In this document: positions 14,280-21,402 of the stretch, in pieces | Numbering within the stretch: the first letter of the stretch is position 1 | Layout: each line of letters starts with the position of its first letter | Assembly: GCA_945873955.1 (NCBI GenBank) | Contig: CAMCFA010000016.1 | Coordinates: 1 to 42,021, forward strand | Direction of reading: 5' to 3' | Source of the DNA: an uncultured Clostridia bacterium | Lineage (GTDB): Bacteria > Bacillota > Clostridia > Oscillospirales > Ruminococcaceae | DNA: 42,021 nt | Notes under the pieces: generated by a model | Databases searched by the model: none | What the model was told of the DNA's origin: nothing | The model's input: the letters and a program-made list of their open reading frames with translations, nothing else | Position numbers and translations under genes: made by a program

Positions 14280-17198
14280 TTATAGTACGGGCTGGCTTCC
14301 CGCCAGCACTGCGCGGGTGTAAAGCTCAATGCCCGCGTTTCTGTTGGGGTGGATATAGTCCACCAGATAGTCCGACTGAACCTCCCGGCACATTACCTCG
14401 TCAATGATATCGTTCGGGTCGCTGAACAGGTGTCCGTTTTCACCGCACCACGCTCTCAGCTTTTCGGTGTATTCGCCGTTCATGCGGTTTCGCTCCGCGG
14501 TACTCAGCTTGCTTACGCTGTCGTTGTCAAGCGACGTCCACGGCGCTATAAAGGCGAATTCCGCGCCGCTGTTTTCGCTTCTTACCCGCTGCACGAACCT
14601 CTCCAGCTCGGCTATGTAGTCCTCCGCGGTCATTGCGCAGATATCCTCGTCGCGGTAGCGTATGTCGTTCGTGCCGAGAGCCACCACATACATGCCGCTC
14701 CCTGTCGGCGCTTCTGGAAGTATGCTCTTGGTCGTCGCTCCCCCGGCGGCACATTCCGTGACGTTGTTCAGCAGGCTCTCCAGCGGTCTGTACCAGCCGA
14801 AGCCGCCGTTTTTCGTCCCGTGGGTTATGCTGTCGCCCACAAAGCATACGCTTTCAGCCTCAGACAGCTTCTGATACAGCGGCGAGGCTTTTTCCTCCTC
14901 GGTCAGCGCGACAGGTTCTGCCGGCTGCGCCATATAGCCGCTGTCTGTGATGAAATACCGCCGCTCCGCCGCGCTGCACGGGACATTACAGCCCAGCATT
15001 ATCTCCGTGATGTGCTGCTGCACCTGCTCCACCCGTTCAAGGTCGTAGGTGCTGAGCTCCGCGCGAAGCTGTGTATCGTGCAGGATATCGTATATCGGCA
15101 GCGCACGGTAGTTCCCCGAAAGCTGCGACTGCGTCCACATAGGGATCACCGCCGCGCCGGTTATCTCCTTGCTGTCCCGGTCAAAGTATATCTCGGTCAG
15201 CGCCGAAGCGTCGCCGTTGTACTCCCGGTAGATGTTCGCAAAATTACCCGGACAGTTCACTATCGCCACAGTCCTGCCGTCACGCTCGGATATCTCCACC
15301 GGCTGTACCGAATGGGTGTGGTCGTTCAGAATGACGTCCGCGCCGCACTCTATGAAATGATCATACCAGTATTCCTGATAATCGTCGGGATAGTCGTCAA
15401 ACTGAGTCCCCATGTGCGAAAGCACTATCACCGCGTCCGGCTCTTCCGCCTTAGCCCGGGCGAAATCCTCGGCTATCATCTGCCGCACCTGATCCGCGCT
15501 GCTGCTGCGCGGGTCAACTGTTATTGAGGTGAGGTACGACAGCTCGTCGCTCAGAAGCTGGCGTTCAGAATAGCCGTTAGAGCCGTAGGTGTATGCCAGC
15601 ACCGCGAATTTCATTCCGCCCTGCTCCACTATCTTTACGGCGCTCTTTTCCTCGGCGTTTCTGTATGAGCCAACATGATCCAGCCCCGCCTCGTCAAGTA
15701 CGTCCAGAGTTCTCAGTGCGCCCTCCACTCCCTTGTCCAGCAGGTGATTGTTCGCCGTGGTCACAAGATCGAAGCCCGCGTTCTTAACTGCGTCGGCGAA
15801 CTCGTCCGGGTAATTCAGCGCCAGCGTTTTGCCGTCGTCATAATTGCTCGTGGAATACCCCGCGTCCTCGCCGGCGGCGGGACCCTCAAACACGCCTATC
15901 GCGAAGTCCGCGCCGGAGATGTACTCCCGCGTGTGCTCGAAAATATCGTCAAAGCAGTATTTCTCACCGTCCCAGCCGCGCTTCACCTGATCCTCAAGCA
16001 TTATGAGGTCGCCCGCAAACAGCAGCCGGTAGTCGCTGTGCAGCTTCTCGGACTGCTCGTATGTAAGCTGCGTGTACAATACGTCGCCGCCCTGCTGCTC
16101 GCCGGAGGCTGTGACGTCGTCGGTCATCTGCGCTGTTCTTACGGCGCTTATTATGGACTTTACCGGGCTGTACAGAAGTATCGCCGCCGCCACCGTTCCG
16201 GATATCAGCCTGCACCAGTGGCGGCGCTTTTCTTTTCCTCCCGAAAATGCGTCCGCGAAGCACACGATCAGCCGGTCAACCAGCCGTGAAGTCCTATCCG
16301 CGCCGGTCAGCAGGCATATCGCCGCAGTCAGCACCGCCGCGTAGCAGAATATCTGCCAGTCCTCGGTGAATATTTCCAGCTCCTGCGCCCAAAGCGTGAG
16401 TATCCTGTGAAGCAGGTATATCGCAAGAGAATTCCTGCCCATTTTGGTGATAAACGGCAGTTTTCTGTCGGGTATGCACACGCAGAGTCCCAGAATAAAC
16501 AGCGCCGATACGGCGAATATTATCACCCGGCACAGCAGACCGGAAGCGTCGGCATAGCCATTCATCAGCAGTATCGAATCAGAGATCTTGTGCCTGTACA
16601 CGAACAATGCCGCGAGCGCCACTGAAACCGCGGTGAGCGCCGCCCCTTTGAAGCACAGTGCGCCGCTCTTGTTCTTTACCGGCAGCTTCTCCGCCGGGAG
16701 CAGGAATCCCGCAAGGAAAAACGGGTAGAACGCGATAATCCTGCCGACTGAAAGCAGGTTTGAAACATCAACGAAAAATCCCGCGGACAGCGCGAGCAGT
16801 AAGCTCCACAACATCACGCCCTTCTGCCGCGAAGCCCAGCCGGAAACCGCCCTCCACGCAATGACGGCAAGCAGGTACCAGCAGGAATAATACGGCGTCA
16901 GCAGGGACATACTCGCGCCGTTTTTGACCAGCTCATACAACAGCATGAACGTATTGAATATCAGATATGCGGCGAGCAGTCTGCCAAGCGGCTCCTTTGA
17001 CCGGGAATGCTCGCTCTTGCTCAGAAATCCCGTCACAAACACGAATGCCGGCATGTGGAAAACATAGATCGTGTCCGTCACCAGATTCACATAGTGAAAG
17101 CCCTGATAATCGTACAGGCAGTGAGCGAACACCACAAGAATTATCAGTATTCCTTTCAGATTATCGAAATAGCTTATTCGCTGAGCAGTTTTCGTCAT
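14280..17198 (-). CDS. Three-domain fusion: acyltransferase 3, CapA-like phosphoesterase-fold domain, SGNH hydrolase
   Basis: A 972-residue membrane protein. Residues 1-310 form an acyltransferase-3 (OafA-like) membrane domain starting FDNLKGILIILVVFAHCL, with about ten hydrophobic helices. A further helix at 332-345 leads to an extracellular CapA/PgsA-like domain at about 390-700 (FAGDLIM, GVFEGP, ANNHLLDKG, LSHMGTQF, DHTHSVQP), carrying the GD, NNH, H and HxH metal-ligand motifs. Residues 783-968 are an SGNH/GDSL hydrolase with GDS (S790), GTND (N844) and DYIH (D947, H950). Acyltransferase-SGNH fusions O-acetylate surface glycans; a CapA domain between the two is unusual. ATG 17198 follows GGAGAAG. 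Likely role: modification or assembly of a surface polymer. Confidence 0.88.
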   Translation of the reverse strand: MTKTAQRISYFDNLKGILIILVVFAHCLYDYQGFHYVNLVTDTIYVFHMPAFVFVTGFLSKSEHSRSKEPLGRLLAAYLIFNTFMLLYELVKNGASMSLLTPYYSCWYLLAVIAWRAVSGWASRQKGVMLWSLLLALSAGFFVDVSNLLSVGRIIAFYPFFLAGFLLPAEKLPVKNKSGALCFKGAALTAVSVALAALFVYRHKISDSILLMNGYADASGLLCRVIIFAVSALFILGLCVCIPDRKLPFITKMGRNSLAIYLLHRILTLWAQELEIFTEDWQIFCYAAVLTAAICLLTGADRTSRLVDRLIVCFADAFSGGKEKRRHWCRLISGTVAAAILLYSPVKSIISAVRTAQMTDDVTASGEQQGGDVLYTQLTYEQSEKLHSDYRLLFAGDLIMLEDQVKRGWDGEKYCFDDIFEHTREYISGADFAIGVFEGPAAGEDAGYSTSNYDDGKTLALNYPDEFADAVKNAGFDLVTTANNHLLDKGVEGALRTLDVLDEAGLDHVGSYRNAEEKSAVKIVEQGGMKFAVLAYTYGSNGYSERQLLSDELSYLTSITVDPRSSSADQVRQMIAEDFARAKAEEPDAVIVLSHMGTQFDDYPDDYQEYWYDHFIECGADVILNDHTHSVQPVEISERDGRTVAIVNCPGNFANIYREYNGDASALTEIYFDRDSKEITGAAVIPMWTQSQLSGNYRALPIYDILHDTQLRAELSTYDLERVEQVQQHITEIMLGCNVPCSAAERRYFITDSGYMAQPAEPVALTEEEKASPLYQKLSEAESVCFVGDSITHGTKNGGFGWYRPLESLLNNVTECAAGGATTKSILPEAPTGSGMYVVALGTNDIRYRDEDICAMTAEDYIAELERFVQRVRSENSGAEFAFIAPWTSLDNDSVSKLSTAERNRMNGEYTEKLRAWCGENGHLFSDPNDIIDEVMCREVQSDYLVDYIHPNRNAGIELYTRAVLAGSQPVL

Positions 17199-17229
17199 AT
17201 TACTTCTCCAAAGTCATTTCAGTGGAAGC

Positions 17230-17386
17230 CCTAGGGACACGCTGATCAAAGCGTAGCGTATCAAATCTGGTTTTGCGCAAAGCACAAGAGATGCTGTAAG
17301 TAAAAAGCTTATTGTTGCGCAAAACCCACCGCGTGAGTATGCGCGTTTGAACGTGGCGAATTTGATTTAATCAGCGTTTCCCCTAG
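17230..17386. repeat. Palindromic intergenic repeat, copy 3, with nested insertion
   Basis: The same ends and core as the copies at 8383 and 10371 (GGGACACGCTGATCAAAGCG; CCGCGTGAGTATGCGCGTTT; TTTAATCAGCGTTTCCCCTAG), interrupted by a 58-bp element after TATCAAATCT. The right end CTAG supplies the TAG stop of the minus-strand membrane protein gene (17385-17383). Confidence 0.88.
17269..17326. mobile_element. 58-bp palindromic mini-element nested in the repeat
   Basis: Perfect 12-bp terminal inverted repeats GGTTTTGCGCAA (17269-17280) and TTGCGCAAAACC (17315-17326) flank a 34-bp centre. It is absent at the equivalent position of the two other repeat copies, which marks it as an insertion. No target duplication is certain. 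Confidence 0.65.
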
Positions 17387-18228
17387 AGATTGCTTTCGGT
17401 CAGAGCTTCGTTTTCGGTATCCTCGTTCTCATTATGCGGGTTGTCAATAGTGATAATAAATCCCTCCGCAAACTTGTACTTGTCACGGCGGTGTATGTAC
17501 AGGAAACCTGCCGCCGAGAAAACGACCGCGCCGATCATATTTACGGCAAGATCCTTCATGGTGTCGGTGATACCTACGTCAAGATAGCCGCCTTCTATTA
17601 CGGCAAGCTCGTTTCCGTCCTTGTCGTACAGCACGGTATGGTCGATATTCTTTACCACGACCTCCTTGTTTTCACCGCTGGGATTCAGCATAACCGACGA
17701 AACGGTAGTTACTATTCTGTCCTTCTGCATATCCTTGTTGAACAGCTTGTCGCCGCTGAATTCAAAGAACTCCCACACCACGCCGACCGTCATTGAAAAA
17801 CAAAACGAGGTGAGCGCCACAAACAGCGGCGTCATCTGGATACGCTTGCTGTGGGTATTCAGCAGGTCTATCAGCCCGAATCCCACGGAAGCCGCAAGAA
17901 ATCCCGTTGTCGTGTGAAGAATGCTGTCCCAGATCGGGATCCTGTTGTAGAAATTCGAGATCTCGCCGAGAATTTCCGCCGCAAACACGAACACGATCAC
18001 CGCGATCTCCAGCACATTCGGCAGGGTTATCCCGGTCTTGGATTTAAGGAACACCGGGATATACATCAGCGCAATGGACAGCACGCACAGCATTACATTC
18101 TGAAAATTACCGAGGAATATCTGTCTTATCATCACCAGCAGCACCACCGCAACGCTGACATTCAGAACTATAACGCAGCTCTTCTTTGACGAATGATAGT
18201 TCTCCTTTAATTGATCAAAGCATTTCAT
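17383..18228 (-). CDS. Polytopic membrane protein (YjdF/DUF2238-like)
   Basis: A 281-residue integral membrane protein. About six hydrophobic segments precede residue 160, including one with the polar motif IPIWDSILHTTTGFLAASVGFGLID and another with MTVGVVWEFFEF. A loop of about 65 residues with a beta-like stretch (HTVLYDKDGNELAVIEGG) follows, then a last helix around residue 235 and an acidic tail (NENEDTENEALTESN). The D...HTTTGF and WEFFEF features recall the YjdF/DUF2238 family of unknown function; the match is by memory and moderate. AAAGGTG precedes ATG 18228. The stop codon lies within the end of the palindromic repeat. Confidence 0.6.
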   Translation of the reverse strand: MKCFDQLKENYHSSKKSCVIVLNVSVAVVLLVMIRQIFLGNFQNVMLCVLSIALMYIPVFLKSKTGITLPNVLEIAVIVFVFAAEILGEISNFYNRIPIWDSILHTTTGFLAASVGFGLIDLLNTHSKRIQMTPLFVALTSFCFSMTVGVVWEFFEFSGDKLFNKDMQKDRIVTTVSSVMLNPSGENKEVVVKNIDHTVLYDKDGNELAVIEGGYLDVGITDTMKDLAVNMIGAVVFSAAGFLYIHRRDKYKFAEGFIITIDNPHNENEDTENEALTESNL

Positions 18229-18397
18229 TTGCTTTACACCTTTCTTTGACTTGAGTTTTGCCCGGGTCTTTCGTCAGACCCATTTTTATTTTAGCACAAA
18301 TGAGCAGGGAATGCAACACAAAATTTGAGGCGGTTACTGTTGTCGTCTTTTTATTCCGAACATCTATCAACAGGTCAAATCTTGTTGGCTAAGAAGC

Positions 18398-18427
18398 GAT
18401 CCCCCGAAGCCGCAGCCCCGGGGGATC
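18398..18427. terminator. Hairpin ending the lysis cassette
   Basis: GATCCCCCG (18398-18406) pairs perfectly with CGGGGGATC (18419-18427), loop of 12. It lies just past the holin stop codon, with no long U-run on the minus strand. Confidence 0.6.
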
Positions 18428-18439
18428 TTTGTACTCGAT

Positions 18440-18640
18440 TCACTCGCTCTTGTTGGAGCTGTCCGCCAGCCCCTCGCCGATAATGTACCCGACTACCGCC
18501 GCGCCGCTGAGTATGCAGCCGCTGACGGTCTCTGCGGCCTCGCTGTCGCCGCCGAAAGCTACGATAATCCCGGCGATAAATCCCGCGACTGCTACCCATA
18601 GTTTACGGCTGGTGAGCTTTCGTTTCCAGTCAATTTTCAT
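18440..18640 (-). CDS. Small phage-type holin
   Basis: A 66-residue protein: a short basic N-terminus (MKIDWKRKLTSRKLW), two hydrophobic segments (VAVAGFIAGIIVAFGG and VSGCILSGAAVVGYIIGEGLAD) separated by a charged turn, and a polar C-terminus. Size and topology match class II holins of Gram-positive phages, which permeabilise the membrane so an endolysin reaches the wall. ATG 18640 overlaps the preceding gene by 11 bases. It is the last gene of the cassette. A longer start at 18670 is possible but less likely. Confidence 0.7.
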   Translation of the reverse strand: MKIDWKRKLTSRKLWVAVAGFIAGIIVAFGGDSEAAETVSGCILSGAAVVGYIIGEGLADSSNKSE

Positions 18641-18863
18641 GACGTTTTTCTTCCTGTTCCAAGTCGTCAATGCGGTGGTTTATGACCTTTATCTGCTCCT
18701 CCACCACCGGCATGCGCCGCGCGAAGTTGTTGTGCTCCGCGACCCTGCTTTCGAGCTGCTCCAAGCGGTAGTTAGTCAGCTTGCTGCTGACCAGTATACC
18801 GCCCAACGAGCCTCCGAGAGTGCCGATAAGAGATATCAGTGCTACAATGACAGTGCTATCCAT
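18630..18863 (-). CDS. XhlA-like small membrane-anchored coiled-coil protein
   Basis: A 77-residue protein. One N-terminal hydrophobic helix (TVIVALISLIGTLGGSLGGILVS) is followed by a charged heptad-like helix (YRLEQLESRVAEHNNFARRMPVVEEQIKVINHRIDDLEQE). Phage lysis cassettes often carry such a protein, for example B. subtilis PBSX XhlA, though XhlA itself has the helix at the C-terminus, so orientation differs. ATG 18863 overlaps the TGA of the lysozyme gene and has GGAGG seven bases upstream; the GTG one codon earlier is closer to that site. Confidence 0.6.
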   Translation of the reverse strand: MDSTVIVALISLIGTLGGSLGGILVSSKLTNYRLEQLESRVAEHNNFARRMPVVEEQIKVINHRIDDLEQEEKRHEN

Positions 18864-19603
18864 CACAGCACCTCCGCGTCAACATCAAACCCTAGCGCAA
18901 TGAGCTGCGCCTGCGCCTTGCCAAGATCAGCCTTTGTGACGGTCTTGGTGCCGATCACCTTGTACTTGATTATCGGCTTATTCAGACCGTTCTCGCGGAT
19001 ATACCTGCCTAACTGCTCATAGGCATAATTCCCGTCGATCTCGCCGACAGCGCCCGCGGGCCGGAACGTCCCGAACTGCCACATCTTCTGCCCGTACTGC
19101 TTCTGCTTGCCGTCGTCGGTGTAATGCGCCAGCCACAGCGGATATTTCAGCAGCTCCGCTTTGTCAGCGTACATCTCAATAAGGCTGGGATTGCAGTACA
19201 TCATCGCGTAGTATCCCGCCGCCTTTATCTCGTCAAGGAACGCTTTGCAGATCGCGGTGTATTCAGCCTTCGACAGCTTCGGCGACAGCACCTTGCTGTC
19301 CTCGTAGTCAAAGATCACCGGGAATTCGATGTTGAGTTCCTTTATCTGTTTCAGAGCCCACTGTGCTTCTTCGCGCGCCGCTTCGGGCGTCCGGGCGTAT
19401 GAGTAAACATACACACCCAGCGGAATTTTGCCGGAAAGCGCCGCGTAATGCTCCGCAAAACGCGTATCGACCTTGCCGATATATCCGAGCCGCAGGATCG
19501 CGTACTTGATCTTATGTCCATTGTAGTCGGAGGCGAGCAGAGCGCCGTAATCGTTGATCTTGTTGGCATAGGACAAGTCAATGCCGAAATTCTTCACAGC
19601 CAT
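18863..19603 (-). CDS. GH25 family lysozyme (endolysin)
   Basis: A 246-residue muramidase. The GH25 domain runs from FGIDLSYANKINDY (residue 6) through ILRLGYIGKVDTRFAEHY, VYVYSYARTPEAAREEA and the catalytic FPVIFDYEDS to MWQFGTFRPAGAVGEIDGNYA near 210. The catalytic Asp/Glu pair lies in the FDYED segment. A short C-terminal tail of about 35 residues (KVIGTKTVTKADLGKAQAQLIALGFDV) looks like a small binding module. There is no signal peptide, so it would need the adjacent holin to leave the cell. It overlaps both neighbouring genes. Confidence 0.92.
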   Translation of the reverse strand: MAVKNFGIDLSYANKINDYGALLASDYNGHKIKYAILRLGYIGKVDTRFAEHYAALSGKIPLGVYVYSYARTPEAAREEAQWALKQIKELNIEFPVIFDYEDSKVLSPKLSKAEYTAICKAFLDEIKAAGYYAMMYCNPSLIEMYADKAELLKYPLWLAHYTDDGKQKQYGQKMWQFGTFRPAGAVGEIDGNYAYEQLGRYIRENGLNKPIIKYKVIGTKTVTKADLGKAQAQLIALGFDVDAEVL

Positions 19604-19755
19604 TACGCGCCCTCGCTTTCCAGCATTTCGCCGATTTCCCCGTTCCGCGGATCGGGTGCATTGTCCGGCGTCTTGAGTTGCTGCCCTTGATAGATTTCTG
19701 ACTCGCCCATGAAATGAACGGTATTGCAGCTTTCGCCGTTTGCAATTGTTGCCAT
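19603..19755 (-). CDS. Small phage-like protein at the head of the lysis cassette
   Basis: A 50-residue acidic protein (MATIANGESCNTVHFMGESE...) preceded by a strong AGGAGGAG site six bases before ATG 19755. Its stop overlaps the lysozyme start (TAATG), so the two are coupled. No known domain is recognised. Its position matches small tail-to-lysis junction proteins of Firmicutes phages, but no structural phage gene is present. Confidence 0.55.
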   Translation of the reverse strand: MATIANGESCNTVHFMGESEIYQGQQLKTPDNAPDPRNGEIGEMLESEGA

Positions 19756-19803
19756 AGAATCTCCTCCTGTATTTTTGTTTTGGTGGTGTACCTTCTTGAT
19801 TGT

Positions 19804-19832
19804 AATATATGCCGTTGTGAAAAATACTGCAA
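19804..19832 (-). promoter_or_regulatory. Candidate promoter of the lysis cassette
   Basis: Minus strand TTGCAG (19832-19827), a 17-bp spacer, TATATT (19809-19804). It would drive the four-gene cassette independently, with a leader of about 45 nt. Confidence 0.5.
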
Positions 19833-19933
19833 AACAGAAGATCCTATATTGCCAGCGCTGTGAATGCCGCACTGTGTATTCCCCCCGATCCGGCGGCGGT
19901 AAAGCCGAATATCACGCCGCAGTACTCAACGAT

Positions 19934-19970
19934 AAAATCGGTCTGCCGGATCGTTCGGCAGACCGATTTT
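19934..19970. terminator. Bidirectional terminator
   Basis: A 15-bp perfect stem (19934-19948 with 19956-19970; core ATCGGTCTGCCG / CGGCAGACCGAT), loop GATCGTT, A-run on the left and T-run on the right. No gene is visible immediately to either side in 19756-20134, so the genes it served may have been lost. Confidence 0.8.
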
Positions 19971-20100
19971 GTGTATTCTGGCAAAACGCAGTAAAATATC
20001 GGGCAGAATGGCAGGTCATTGTGACATTGCGCTGGGACGACCTGAGAATAGTACAACGGCTGTTCTTGGCAGAAGGCTCTTGGGGTTGGATAGATAAAAA

Positions 20101-20126
20101 TATCCCGTCTGAAAACAGGCGGGATA
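20101..20126. terminator. Second terminator just left of the IS
   Basis: Stem TATCCCGTCTG / CAGGCGGGATA with one G-U pair and loop AAAA, followed by AAAACTTTT and preceded by AAAAA. It lies only nine bases before the IS left end, and would shield the IS from outside transcription. Confidence 0.75.
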
Positions 20127-20134
20127 AAACTTTT

Positions 20135-21362
20135 GGTCATCTCTAAAAACCCCTGTACAAAACGAGTAAAAAGTGGTATAATAGAAATATGAAAGCGATA
20201 CAAATAGGGTTCTTTGATGAAGAGAACCGATACAAGAAATTAACAGAATTGGGCGATCCGCTGGAGAAACTGAACAGCGTAATGAATTGGGAAATATTCA
20301 GAGACGAACTAACCCGTGTGTGTCAGAAGGAGGACTACAGTAAGGGAGGACGTCCACCCATAGATGTCATTGTGAAGTTCAAGGCTTCGGTGCTGAAACG
20401 CATATACAATCTATCATATGACCAGACAGAATATCAGATCAATGACCGTCTGAGTTTTATGAGATTTTTAGGACTCGGACTCAATGACAAGGTAATTGAT
20501 GCCAAGACAATATGGGATTTTGAAAATACACTTGCCAATGCCGAAATGGGAGAAAAGCTGTTCTGTATGTTTGATGCAGTGCTTGAAAGCGAGGGACTGA
20601 TAACACATAAGGGAACAATTGTGGACGCAACATTTGTGGAAGCTCCCAAGCAGCGGAACAGCCGTGATGAGAATAAGAAAATCAAGAACGGAGAAATTCC
20701 CGAAGAGTGGCAGAAGCCCGAAAATGCGCATAAGCTTGCACAGAAGGACACGGATGCACGATGGACAAAGAAGAATAACGAAGTCCATTATGGTTACAAA
20801 GATCATGTGAAATGCGATGCTGATAGCAAGCTTATCACCAATTATGCTGTAACAGATGCAGCACTCCACGACAGCAACAGATGTATAGATTTTCTTGACG
20901 AAAAAGACGAAGCATTGTATGCAGACAGTGCATACTCGGGAGAACCATAGCAGAACAGCTTCCGGAAAACTGTGAAAATTGTATCTGTGAAAAAGGGTAC
21001 AGAGGACATCCCCTGACGGAAGAACATAAAGAAAACAACCGCAAGAAATCCAAGGTCAGATGTCGTATTGAGCATATCTTTGGATTTATGACAGGGGCAA
21101 TGCACGGGATAACAATCCGAAATATCGGAATCACACGAGCATGGTTCAATATTGGTCTGACAAATTTAATATATAACTTTTGCAGGTATGAATTTTTAAA
21201 GCGAAAATGACCTGTTAGGTGATAACTGCGCTCTTTTGAGGAAAAAGGGCACTAATAGAGGGGATTTTCGGCACAAATATAGGCTCTTTAGGCTTTTAAG
21301 ACGGCAAATTCACCTCATGTACTTCCGCTTGTCTTAAAATACAGAGGTTTTTAAAGGTTGCC
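20135..21362 (+). mobile_element. IS5-like insertion sequence (1.2 kb)
   Basis: The left end (20135-20157, GGTCATCTCTAAAAACCCC...) and right end (21340-21362, ...GAGGTTTTTAAAGGTTGCC) are imperfect inverted repeats, 18 of 23 positions matching. They enclose one transposase gene and about 150 bp of non-coding right arm. No clear target duplication is visible. The right end lies directly against TATAAT (21363-21368) upstream of the GH43 gene. Confidence 0.8.
20189..21210 (+). pseudogene. IS5-family DDE transposase, frameshifted
   Basis: The N-terminal part (20189-20950) includes the DUF772-type start (GDPLEKLNSVMNWEIFRDEL; GRPPIDVIVKFKASVLKRIYNLSYDQTEYQINDRLSFMRF) and the first catalytic Asp region (GTIVDATFVEAP). 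The stop TAG at 20948 follows YSGEP. A shift to the -1 frame at 20947 restores the C-terminal part (IAEQLPENC...KSKVRCRIEHIFGFM), containing the RxRIEHxF catalytic Glu motif, to TGA 21210. No slippery heptamer is seen, so a one-base deletion is more likely than programmed frameshifting. A TATAAT at 20177-20182 lies only six bases before the ATG and there is no ribosome site, suggesting a leaderless message. Confidence 0.85.
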
Positions 21363-21402
21363 TATAATAAATACATAAAATACATCGGTCAGGAGGATAT
21401 GT

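Noticed and set aside
14349-15527. 392-codon open frame on the plus strand
   Set aside because: It is antisense to the fusion gene, has an Arg/His/Val-rich composition typical of shadow frames, and no ribosome site or known motif.
19724-20146. 140-codon plus-strand frame between the lysis cassette and the IS
   Set aside because: It runs through two strong terminators and the IS left end, and has no recognisable domain or ribosome site.
20941-20955. Programmed -1 frameshift in the transposase
   Set aside because: No slippery heptamer or downstream pseudoknot-like structure was seen at the junction; a base deletion is simpler.
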